From the NCBI RefSeq assembly GCF_051014445.1, contig NC_135134.1, forward strand, positions 7,159,672-7,223,671: a DNA stretch of 64,000 nt, read 5' to 3'. A model generated the notes under the pieces. The model made no database searches, was not told the origin of the DNA, and saw only the letters and a program-made list of their open reading frames with translations. This stretch comes from Colletes latitarsis. Its lineage: Eukaryota; Arthropoda; Insecta; Hymenoptera; Colletidae. Below, piece after piece: positions 53,340 to 64,000 of the stretch. The translations under genes were made by a program, and so were the position numbers. Each line of letters begins with the position of its first letter. Position 1 is the stretch's first letter.

Positions 53340-56300
53340 TATTTGCCCTCATCTGGCTCGCACTTTCGCATCTATCGCATACTTGATGGCTAGATCCTGG
53401 CCTTTTTCTGGTCTGTATCACGTAGTAATGTGGTACCACACTGAAACCGTCAATAAAAGCTGGTTCGGATTAGTATCTTAGAGGATAACGCTGGTTATGG
53501 CTGGGTTAGTTCTGGTATTTGCAATCATCTGGCTCGCAGCTTCGCATTTTTCGCCTACTTGTTGTCAAGATCCTGGCCTTTTTCTGGTTTGGATCACGTA
53601 GTAATGCGGTACCACACCGAAACTGTCAATTAAACCTGGTTGCGATTAATATTTTAGAGGATAACGCCGGTTATGTCTGGCTTAGGTCTGGGATTTGCCC
53701 TCATCTGGCTCGTACTTTCGCATTGCTCTTATACTTGTTGGCCAGATCCAGGGCTTTTTCGGGTTTGTATCCCGTCGTAATGTGGTACCGCACCGAAGCA
53801 GTCAATGAAACCTGGTTGCGATGAATATTTTGGAGGATAACGCTGGTTATGTTTGGGTGAGGTCTGGTATTTGCAATCATCTGGCTTTTACTTCCGCATT
53901 TTTCACCTACTTGTTGTCAAGATCCTGGGCTTTTTCTGGTCTGGATCACGTAGTAATGCGGTACCACACCGCAACAGTCAATTAAACCTGGATGCGATTA
54001 ATATTTTGGAGGATAATGCCGGTTATGTCTCGGTTAGGTCTGGGATTTACCCTCATCTGGCTCGTACCTTTGCATTTTTCGCCTACTTGTTGGCAAGATC
54101 CTGGGCTTTTTCTGGTTCGGATCACGTAGTAATGCGGTACCACACCGAAACTGTCAATTAAACCTGGTTGCGATTAATATTTTAGAGGATAACGCCGGTT
54201 ATGTCTCGGTTAGGTCTGGGATTTGCCCTCACCTGGCTCGCACTTTCGCATTTTTCGCATACTTGTTGGCCAGAACCTGGCCTTTTTCTGGCTTGGACCA
54301 CGTAGTAATGTGGCACCACACTGAAACAGTCAAATAAACCTGGTTGCGATTAATATTTCAGAGGATAACGCCGGTTATGTCTCGGTTAGATCTGGGATTT
54401 GCCCTCATCTGGCTCGTACTTTCGCATTTTTCGCATACTTGCTGGCTAGATCCTGGCCTTTTTCTGGTTTGGATCACGTAGTAATGCGGTACCACACCGA
54501 AACAGTCAAATAAACCTGGTTCCGATTAATATTTTAGAGGATAACGCCGGCTATGACTGGGATAGGTCTGGTATTTGCAATCATCTGGCTCGTAGCTTCG
54601 CATTTTTCGCCTACTTGTTGTCAAGATCCTGGGCTTTTTCTGGATTGGATCACGTAGTAATGCGGCACCGCACCGTAACAGTCAATTAAACCTGGTTGCG
54701 ATTAATATTTTGGAGGATAACGCCGGTTATGTCTCGGTTAGGTCTGGGATTTGCCCTCATCTGGCTCGTACTTTCGCATTTTTCACCTACTTGTTGTCAA
54801 GATCCTGGGCTTTTTCTGGTCTGGATCACGTAGTAATGCGGTACCACACCGCAACAGTCAATTAAACCTGGTTGCGATTAATATTCCAGAGGATAACGCC
54901 GGTTATGTCTCGGTTAGGTCTGGGATTTGCCCTCATCTGGCTCGTACTTTCGCATTTTTCGCATACTTGTTGGCCAGATCCTGGCCTTTTTCTGGCTTGG
55001 ACCACGTAGTAATTAGGCACCACACTGAAACATTCAACTAAACCTGGTTCCGATTAATATTTTAGAGGATAACGCCGGTTATGTCTGGCTCAGGTCTGGG
55101 ATTTGCCCTCATCTGGCTCGTACTTTCGCATTGCTCGTATACTTGTTGGCCAGATCCAGGGCTTTTTCGGGTTTGTATCCCGTCGTAATGTGGTACCGCA
55201 CCGAAGCAGTCAATGAAACCTGGTTGCGATGAATATTTTGGAGGATAACGCTGGTTATGTTTGGGTGAGGTCTGGTATTTGCAATCATCTGGCTCCTACT
55301 TCCGCATTTTTCACCTACTTGTTGTCAAGATCCGGGGCTTTTTCTGGTCTGGATCACGTAGTAATGCGGTACCACACCGTAACAGTCAATTAAACCTGGT
55401 TGCGATTAATATTTTGGAGGATAACGCCGGTTATGTCTCGGTTAGGTCTGGGATTTGCCCTCATCTGGCTCGTACCTTTGCATTTTTCACCTACTTGTTG
55501 TCAAGATCCTGGGCTTTTTCTGGTCTGGATCACGTAGTAATGCGGTACCACACCGTAACAGTCAATTAAACCTGGTTGCGATTAATATTTTGGAGGATAA
55601 CGCCGGTTATGTCTCGGTTAGGTCTGGGATTTGCCCTCATCTGGCTCGCACTTTCGCATTTTTCGCATACTTGTTGGCCAGATCCTGGCCTTTTTCTGGC
55701 TTGGACCACGTAGTAATGTGGCACCACACTGAAACAGTCAAATAAACCTGGTTGCGATTAATATTTCAGAGGATAACGCCGGTTATGTCTCGGTTAGGTC
55801 TGGGATTTGCCCACATCTGGCTCGTACGTTCGCATTTTTCGCATACGTGTTGGCCAGATCCTGGCCTTTTTCTGACTTGGCCCACGTAGTAATTAGGTAC
55901 CACACCGAAACATTCAACTAAACCTGGTTCCGATTAATATTTTGGAGGATAACGCCGGTTATGTCTCGGTTAGTTCTGGTACTTGACCTCATCTGGCTCG
56001 CACTTTCGCATCTATCGCATACTTGATGGCTAGATCCTGGCCTTTTTCTGGCTTGGACCACGTAGTAATTAGGCACCACACTGAAACATTCAACTAAACC
56101 TGGTTCCGATTAATATTTTAGAGGATAACGCCGGTCATGTCTGGCTTAGGTCTGGGATTTGCCCTCATCTGGCTCGTACTTTCGCATTGCTCGTATACTT
56201 GTTGGCCAGATCCAGGGCTTTTTCGGGTTTGTATCCCGTCGTAATGTGGTACCGCACCGAAGCAGTCAATGAAACCTGGTTGCGATGAATATTTTGGAGG

Positions 56301-59300
56301 ATAACGCTGGTTATGTTTGGGTGAGGTCTGGTATTTGCAATCATCTGGCTCCTACTTCCGCATTTTTCACCTACTTGTTGTCAAGATCCTGGGCTTTTTC
56401 TGGTCTGGATCACGTAGTAATGCGGTACCACACCGTAACAGTCAATTAAACCTGGTTGCGATTAATATTTTGGAGGATAACGCCGGTTATGTCTCGGTTA
56501 GGTCTGGGATTTGCCCTCATCTGGCTCGTACCTTTGCATTTTTCACCTACTTGTTGTCAAGATCCTGGGCTTTTTCTGGTCTGGATCACGTAGTAATGCG
56601 GTACCACACCGTAACAGTCAATTAAACCTGGTTGCGATTAATATTTTGGAGGATAACGCCGGTTATGTCTCGGTTAGGTCTGGGATTTGCCCTCATCTGG
56701 CTCGTACTTTCGCATTTTTCGCATACTTGTTGGCCAGATCCTGGCCTTTTTCTGGCTTGGACCACGTAGTAATTAGGTACCACACTGACACATTCAACTA
56801 AACCTGGTTCCGATTAATATTTTAGAGGATAACGCCAGTTATGTCTGGGTTAGTTCTGGTATTTGCAATCATCTGGCTTTTACTTCCGCATTTTTCACCT
56901 ACTTGTTGTCAAGATCCTGGGCTTTTTCTGGTCTGGATCACGTAGTAATGCGGTACCACACCGCAACAGTCAATTAAACCTGGATGCGGTTAATATTTTG
57001 GAGGATAATGCCGGTTATGTCTCGGTTAGGTCTGGGATTTACCCTCATCTGGCTCGTACCTTTGCATTTTTCGCCTACTTGTTGGCAACATCCTGGGCTT
57101 TTTCTGGTTCAGATCACGTAGTAACGCGGTACCACACCGAAATTGTCAATTAAACCTGGTTGCGATTAATATTTTAGAGGATAACGCCGGTTATGTCTCG
57201 GTTAGGTCTGGGATTTGCCCTCATCTGGCTCGCACCTTCGCATTTTAGGCATACTTGTTGGCCAGAGCCTGGCCTTTTTCTGGCTTGGACCACGTAGTAA
57301 TGTGGTACCACACTGAAACAGACAAATAAACCTGGGTGCGATTAATTTCTTAGAGGATAACGCCGGTTATGTCTCGGTTAGGTCTGGGATTTGCCCTCAT
57401 CTGGCTCGTACTTTCGCATTTTTCGCATACTTGTTGCCCAGATCCTGGCCTTTTTCTGGCTTGGACCACGTAGTAATTAGGTACCACACTGAAACATTCA
57501 ACTAAACCTGGCTCCGATTAATATTTTAGGGGATAACGCCCCTTATGTCTGGGTTAGTTCTGGTATTTGCCCTCATCTGGCTTGCACTTTCGCATCTATC
57601 GCATACTTGATGGCTAGATCCTGGCCTTTTTCTGGCTTGGATCACGTAGTAATGCGGTACCACACCGAAACAGACAATTAAACCTGGTTGCGATTAATAT
57701 TTTAGAGGATAACGCCGGTTATGTCTCGGTTAGGTCTGCGATTTGCCCTCATCTGGCTCGCACTTTCGCATCTATCGCATACTTGATGGCTAGATCCTGG
57801 CCTTTTTCTGGTTTGGATCACGTAGTAATGCGGTACCACACCGAAACAGTCAATTAGACCTGGTTGCGATTAATATTTTAGAGGATAACGCCGGTTATGT
57901 CTCGGTTAGATCTGGGATTTGCCCTCATCTGGCTCGCACTTTCGCATTTTTCGCATACTTGTTGGCCAGATCCTGGCCTTTTTCTGGCTTGGACCACGTA
58001 CTAATGTGGTACCACACTGAAACAGTCAAATAAACCTGGTTCCGATTAATATTTTAGACGATAACGCCGGCTATGTCTGGGATAGGTCTGGTATTTGCAC
58101 TCATCTGGCTCGTACTTTCGCATTTTTCGCATACTTGCTGGCCAGATCCTGGCCTTTTTCTGGTCTGTATTACGTAGTAATATGGTACCACACTGAAGCC
58201 GTCAATAAAAGCTGGTTCGGATTAGTATCTTAGAGGATAACGCTGGTTATGTCTCGGTTAGGTCTGGGATTTGCCCACATCTGGCTCGAACTTTCGCATT
58301 TTTCACATACTTGTTGGCCAGATTCTGGCCTTTTTCTGGCTTGGACCACGTAGTAATTAGGTACCACACTGACACATTCAACTAAACCTGGTTCCGGTTA
58401 ATATTTTAGAGGATAACGCCGGCTATGACTGGGATAGGTCTGGTATTTGCAATCATCTGGCTCGTAGCTTCGCATTTTTCGCCTACTTGTTGTCAAGATC
58501 CTGGGCTTTTTCTGGATTGGATCACGTAGTAATGCGGCACCGCACCGCAACAGTCAATTAAACCTGGTTGCGATTAATATTTTGGAGGATAACGCCGGTT
58601 ATGTCTCGGTTAGGTCTGGGATTTGCCCTCATCTGGCTCGTACTTTCGCATTTTTCGCATACTTGTTGGCCAGATCCTGGCCTTTTTCTGGCTTGGACCA
58701 CGTAGTAATTAGGCACCACACTGAAACATTCAACTAAACCTGGTTCCGATTAATATTTTAGAGGATAACGCCGGTTATGTCTGGCTCAGGTCTGGGATTT
58801 GCCCTCATCTGGCTCGTACTTTCGCATTGCTCGTATACTTGTTGGCCAGATCCAGGGCTTTTTCGTGTTTGTATCCCGTCGTAATGTGGTACCGCACCGA
58901 AGCAGTCAATGAAACCTGGTTGCGATGAATATTTTGGAGGATAACGCTGGTTATGTTTGGGTGAGGTCTGGTATTTGCAATCATCTGGCTCCTACTTCCG
59001 CATTTTTCACCTACTTGTTGTCAAGATCCGGGGCTTTTTCTGGTCTGGATCACGTAGTAATGCGGTACCACACCGTAACAGTCAATTAAACCTGGTTGCG
59101 ATTAATATTTTGGAGGATAACGCCGGTTATGTCTCGGTTAGGTCTGGGATTTGCCCTCATCTGGCTCGTACCTTTGCATTTTTCACCTACTTGTTGTCAA
59201 GATCCTGGGCTTTTTCTGGTCTGGATCACGTAGTAATGCGGTACCACACCGTAACAGTCAATTAAACCTGGTTGCGATTAATATTTTGGAGGATAACGCC

Positions 59301-61814
59301 GGTTATGTCTCGGTTAGGTCTGGGATTTGCCCTCATCTGGCTCGCACTTTCGCATTTTTCGCATACTTGTTGGCCTGATCCTGGCCTTTTTCTGGCTTGG
59401 ACCACGTAGTAATGTGGCACCACACTGAAACAGTCAAATAAACCTGGTTGCGATTAATATTTCAGAGGATAACGCCGGTTATGTCTCGGTTAGGTCTGGG
59501 ATTTGCCCTCATCTGGCTCGTACGTTCGCATTTTTCGCATACGTGTTGGCCAGATCCTGGCCTTTTTCTGACTTGGCCCACGTAGTAATTAGGTACCACA
59601 CCGAAACATTCAACTAAACCTGGTTCCGATTAATATTTTAGAGGATAACGCCGGTTATGTCTGTGTTAGTTCTGGTACTTGACCTCATCTGGCTCGCACT
59701 TTCGCATCTATCGCATACTTGATGGCTAGATCCTGGCCTTTTTCTGGTTTGGATCACGTAGTAATGCGGTACCACACCGAAACAGTCAATTAAACCTGGT
59801 TGCGATTAATATTTTAGAGGATAACGCCGGTTATGTCTCGGTTAGGTCTGGGATTTGGCCTGATCTGGCTCCTACTTTCGCATTTTTCGCATACTTGTTG
59901 GCCAGATCCTGGCCTTTTTCTGGCTTGGACCACGTAGTAATGTGGTACCACACTGAAACAGTCAAATAAACCTGGTTCCGATTAATATTTTAGAGGATAA
60001 CGCCGGCTATGACTGGGATAGGTCTGGTATTTGCAATCATCTGGCTCGTAGCTTCGCATTTTTCGCCTACTTATTGTCAAGATCCTGGGCTTTTTCTGGA
60101 TTGGATCACGTAGTAATGCGGCACCGCACCGAAGCAGTCAATGAAACCTGGTTGCGATGAATATTTTGGAGGATAACGCCGGTTATGTCTCGGTTAGGTC
60201 TGGGATTTGCCCTCATCTGGCTCGCACTTTCGCATTTTTCGCATACTTGTTGGCCAGATCCTGGCCTTTTTCTGGCTTGGACCACGTAGTAATGTGGCAC
60301 CACACTGAAACAGTCAAATAAACCTGGTTGCGATTAATATTTCAGAGGATAACGCCGGTTATGTCTCGGTTAGGTCTGGGATTTGCCCTCATCTGGCTCG
60401 TACGTTCGCATTTTTCGCATACGTGTTGGCCAGATCCTGGCCTTTTTCTGACTTGGCCCACGTAGTAATTAGGTACCACACCGTAACAGTCAATTAAACC
60501 TGGTTGCGATTAATATTTTGGAGGATAACGCCGGTTATGTCTCGGTTAGGTCTGGGATTTGCCCTCATCTGGCTCGTACTTTCGCATTTTTCGCATACTT
60601 GTTGGCCAGATCCTGGCCTTTTTCTGGCTTGGACCACGTAGTAATTAGGCACCACACTGAAACATTCAAGTAAACCTGGTTCCGATTAATATTTTAGAGG
60701 ATAACGCCGGTCATGTCTGGCTTAGGTCTGGGATTTGCCCTCATCTGGCTCGTACTTTCGCATTGCTCGTATACTTGTTGGCCAGATCCAGGGCTTTTTC
60801 GGGTTTGTATCCCGTCGTAATGTGGTACCGCACCGAAGCAGTCAATGAAACCTGGTTGCGATGAATATTTTGGAGGATAACGCTGGTTATGTTTGGGTGA
60901 GGTCTGGTATTTGCAATCATCTGGCTCCTACTTCCGCATTTTTCACCTACTTGTTGTCAAGATCCTGGGCTTTTTCTGGTCTGGATCACGTAGTAATGCG
61001 GTACCACACCGTAACAGTCAATTAAACCTGGTTGCGATTAATATTTTGGAGGATAACGCCGGTTATGTCTCGGTTAGGTCTGGGATTTGCCCTCATCTGG
61101 CTCGTACCTTTGCATTTTTCACCTACTTGTTGTCAAGATCCTGGGCTTTTTCTGGTCTGGATCACGTAGTAATGCGGTACCACACCGTAACAGTCAATTA
61201 AACCTGGTTGCGATTAATATTTTGGAGGATAACGCCGGTTATGTCTCGGTTAGGTCTGGGATTTGCCCTCATCTGGCTCGTACTTTCGCATTTTTCGCAT
61301 ACTTGTTGGCCAGATCCTGGCCTTTTTCTGGCTTGGACCACGTAGTAATTAGGTACCACACTGACACATTCAACTAAACCTGGTTCCGATTAATATTTTA
61401 GAGGATAACGCCAGTTATGTCTGGGTTAGTTCTGGTATTTGCAATCATCTGGCTTTTACTTCCGCATTTTTCACCTACTTGTTGTCAAGATCCTGGGCTT
61501 TTTCTGGTCTGGATCACGTAGTAATGCGGTACCACACCGCAACAGTCAATTAAACCTGGATGCGGTTAATATTTTGGAGGATAATGCCGGTTATGTCTCG
61601 GTTAGGTCTGGGATTTACCCTCATCTGGCTCGTACCTTTGCATTTTTCGCCTACTTGTTGGCAAGATCCTGGGCTTTTTCTGGTTCAGATCACGTAGTAA
61701 CGCGGTACCACACCGAAATTGTCAATTAAACCTGGTTGCGATTAATATTTTAGAGGATAACGCCGGTTATGTCTCGGTTAGGTCTGGGATTTGCCCTCAT
61801 CTGGCTCGCACCTT
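53340..61814. repeat. HOR unit 2, tandem copy of the 8.4-kb unit with one additional monomer
   Basis: This is the partner of 44892-53190. All of its landmarks recur in the same order: CGGTCATGTC near 56135, CATTTTAGGC at 57241, CCCCTTATG near 57538, CTGACTTGG with normal length at 59567, and CTTATTGTC near 60070 as a private change. The copies are near-identical over about 8.3 kb, which suggests a recent tandem duplication followed by loss of one monomer from unit 1. Confidence 0.9.
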
Positions 61815-62990
61815 CGCATTTTAGGCATACTTGTTGGCCAGAGCCTGGCCTTTTTCTGGCTTGGACCACGTAGTAATGTGGTACCACACTGAAACAGACA
61901 AATAAACCTGGGTGCGATTAATTTCTTAGAGGATAACGCCGGTTATGTCTCGGTTAGGTCTGGGATTTGCCCTCATCTGGCTCGTACTTTCGCATTTTTC
62001 GCATACTTGTTGCCCAGATCCTGGCCTTTTTCTGGCTTGGACCACGTAGTAATTAGGTACCACACTGAAACATTCAACTAAACCTGGCTCCGATTAATAT
62101 TTTAGAGGATAACGCCCCTTATGTCTGGGTTAGTTCTGGTATTTGCCCTCATCTGGCTTGCACTTTCGCATCTATCGCATACTTGATGGCTAGATCCTGG
62201 CCTTTTTCTGGCTTGGATCACGTAGTAATGCGGTACCACACCGATACAGACAATTAAACCTGGTTGCGATTAATATTTTAGAGGATAACGCCGGTTATGT
62301 CTCGGTTAGGTCTGCGGTTTGCCCTCATCTGGCTCGCACTTTCGCATCTATCGCATACTTGATGGCTAGATCCTGGCCTTTTTCTGGTTTGGATCACGTA
62401 GTAATGCGGTACCACACCGAAACAGTCAATTAGACCTGGTTGCGATTAATATTTTTGAGGATAACGCCGGTTATGTCTCGGTTAGATCTGGGATTTGCCC
62501 TCATCTGGCTCGCACTTTCGCATTTTTCGCATACTTGTTGGCCAGATCCTGGCCTTTTTCTGGCTTGGACCACGTACTAATGTGGTACCACACTGAAACA
62601 GTCAAATAAACCTGGTTCCGATTGATATTTTAGACGATAACGCCGGCTATGTCTGGGATAGGTCTGGTATTTGCACTCATCTGGCTCGTACTTTCGCATT
62701 TTTCGCATACTTGCTGGCCAGATCCTGGCCTTTTTCTGGTCTGTATTACGTAGTAATGTGGTACCACACTGAAGCCGTCAATAAAAGCTGGTTCGGATTA
62801 GTATCTTAGAGGATAACGCTGGTTATGTCTCGGTTAGGTCTGGGATTTGCCCTCATCTGGCTCGTACTTTCGCATTTTTCACATACTTGTTGGCCAGATT
62901 CTGGCCTTTTTCTGGCTTGGACCACGTAGTAATTAGGTACCACACTGACACATTCAACTAAACCTGGTTCCGGTTAATATTTTAGAGGAT
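61815..62990. repeat. Further partial copy of the CATTTTAGGC block
   Basis: About 60570-62990 matches about 55994-58414 at an offset of 4576 bp (26 monomers), so it overlaps the end of HOR unit 2 and extends it. CATTTTAGGC stands at 48793, 57241 and 61817. This copy retains the monomer missing from unit 1. It has small private changes, such as GATACAGAC near 62243 and ATTTTTGAGG near 62450. Confidence 0.85.
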
Positions 62991-64000
62991 AACGCCGGTT
63001 ATGTCTGGGTTAGTTCTGGTATTTGCCCACATCTGGCTCGCACTTTCGCATCTATCGCATACTTGATGGCTAGATCCTGGCCTTTTTCTGGTGTGGATCA
63101 CGTAGTAATGCGGTACCACACTGAAACAGTCAATTAAACCTGGATGCGATTAATATTTTAGAGGATAACGCCGGTTATGTCTCGGTTAGGTCTGGGATTT
63201 GCCCTCATCTGGCTCGCACTTTCGCATCTATCGCATACTTGATGGCTAGATCCTGGCCTTTTTCTGGTTTGGATCACGTAGTAATGCGGTACCACACCGA
63301 AACAGTCAATTAAACCTGGTTGCGATTAATTTTAGAGGATAACGCCGGTTATGTCTCGGTTAGGTCTGGGATTTGCCCTCATCTGGCTCGCACTTTCGCA
63401 TTTTTCACATACTTGTTGGCCAGATCCTGGCCTTTTTCTGGCTTGGACCACGTAGTAATTAGGTACCACACTGAAACATTCAACTAAACCTGGTTCCGAT
63501 TAATATTTTATAGGATAACGCCGGTTATGTCTGGGTTAGTTCTGGTATTTGCCCTCATCTGGCTCGCACTTTCGCATCTATCGCATACTTGGTGGCTAGA
63601 TCCCGGCCTTTTTCTGGTTTGGATCACGTAGTAATGCGGTACCACACCGAAACAGTCAATTAAACCTGGTTGCGATTAATTTTAGAGGATAACGCCGGTT
63701 ATGTCTCGGTTAGGTCTGGGATTTGCCCTCATCTGGCTCGCACTTTCGCATTTTTCGCATACTTGTTGGCCAGATCCTAGCCTTTCTCTGGCTTGGACCA
63801 CGTAGTAATTAGGTACCACACTGAAACATTCAACTAAACCTGGTTCCGATTAATATTTTAGGGGATAACGCCGGTTATGTCTGGGTTAGTTCTGGTATTT
63901 GCCCTCATCTGGCTCGCACTTTCGCATGTATCGCATACTTGATGGCTAGATCCTGGCCTTTTTCTGGTTTGGATCACGTAGTAATGCGGTACCACACCGA
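62991..64000. repeat. Right-end satellite zone related to 18.8-23 kb, with two 174-bp monomers
   Basis: The sequence resembles the sub-array at 18-23 kb: TTCTGGTGTGGATC near 63088 (also near 18917), TTATAGGATAAC near 63509 (also near 22509), and a 2-bp deletion giving GATTAATTTTAG near 63330 and 63680 (also near 22680). The array continues past the edge of the window in the middle of a monomer. Confidence 0.85.

Larger units (their letters stand above)
1792..64000. repeat. 176-bp satellite DNA array (about 353 head-to-tail monomers)
   Basis: A single monomer repeats in one orientation to the right edge, with no transposon or unique sequence inside. Well-conserved monomer landmarks are ATCTGGCTCG, GATCACGTAGTAAT, AAACCTGGTT, GAGGATAACGC and GGTTATGTC. 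Variable cassettes sit between them, for example GCATTTTTCGC, GCATCTATCGC or GCATTGCTCGT, and TTGGCCAGATCC, ATGGCTAGATCC or TTGTCAAGATCC. From the equivalent points 1810 and 63925 the length is 353 x 176 minus 13 bp. Monomers of about nucleosome length in long uniform arrays are typical of heterochromatin, including centromeres. I do not recognise the satellite family. Because 176 is not a multiple of three, the open frames of 75-110 codons in both strands shift frame at each monomer and are not treated as genes. Confidence 0.97.

Noticed and set aside
1942..61729. About a hundred open frames of 62-150 codons on both strands of the array
   Set aside because: They recur with the 176-bp monomer, overlap each other in different frames and encode no recognisable domain. 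A 176-bp period shifts the reading frame each monomer, so no tandem-repeat protein is possible.
1792..64000. CENP-B box in the monomer
   Set aside because: The closest plus-strand candidate (TTCGGATCACGTAGT) fits only the first half of the TTCG....A..CGGG pattern. The minus-strand candidates fail at the central A.
1792..64000. CRISPR-like array
   Set aside because: Repeats are contiguous 176-bp units without unique spacers, in a eukaryotic context with no cas genes.
1792..64000. Telomeric repeat array
   Set aside because: TTAGG occurs singly per monomer, never in tandem.
1792..64000. Further transposon insertions, tRNA or rRNA genes inside the array
   Set aside because: The monomer register is unbroken from 1810 to 63925 except for ten 1-2 bp deletions, leaving no room for inserted sequence.

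Overview
The window holds two things: the 5' part of a non-LTR retrotransposon (about 1-1791, read on the minus strand) and, from about 1792 to the right edge, one uninterrupted satellite DNA array with a 176-bp monomer. The retrotransposon carries a GC-rich Gag-like ORF1 of the R1/TRAS/SART (R1-clade) type known from insects and other arthropods. A strictly tandem array of nucleosome-length monomers more than 62 kb long is typical of pericentromeric, centromeric or subtelomeric heterochromatin. An insect or other arthropod genome is therefore the best guess; I cannot name the species.

Layout. 1-1407 (minus) is ORF1, open through the left edge, so the rest of ORF1 and all of the RT/endonuclease ORF2 lie outside. 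1408-1791 is its 5' untranslated leader, with a strong nested stem-loop at 1638-1711. At 1791/1792 the sequence changes abruptly to satellite. 1792-64000 spans about 353 monomers in one orientation. Between equivalent monomer points at 1810 and 63925 the distance is 62,115 bp, which is 353 x 176 minus 13. The 13 missing bases are fully explained by seven 1-bp and three 2-bp deletions.

The array is organised in nested higher-order repeats (HORs). 2034-6345 is two tandem copies of a 12-monomer (2112-bp) unit that itself contains 4-monomer (704-bp) repeats. 6346-17900 is a mixed zone with shorter segmental duplications. 17900-25860 is a distinct sub-array with 4-, 10- and 12-monomer duplications. 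25861-44891 is rich in one diagnostic monomer pair and contains a 2.7-3.1 kb block seen at 31.1, 38.9 and 43.3 kb. 44892-61814 is two tandem copies of an approximately 8.5-kb unit that differ by exactly one monomer. 61815-64000 returns to the type found at 18-23 kb.

No cellular protein-coding gene, tRNA, rRNA or CRISPR array is supported. The many 75-110-codon open frames in the array are by-products of the monomer sequence. The points most worth following up are a possibly satellite-targeted R1-clade element, the strict length conservation of the monomer, its four short dyad symmetries, and the one-monomer deletion that can be mapped within the 8.5-kb duplication.
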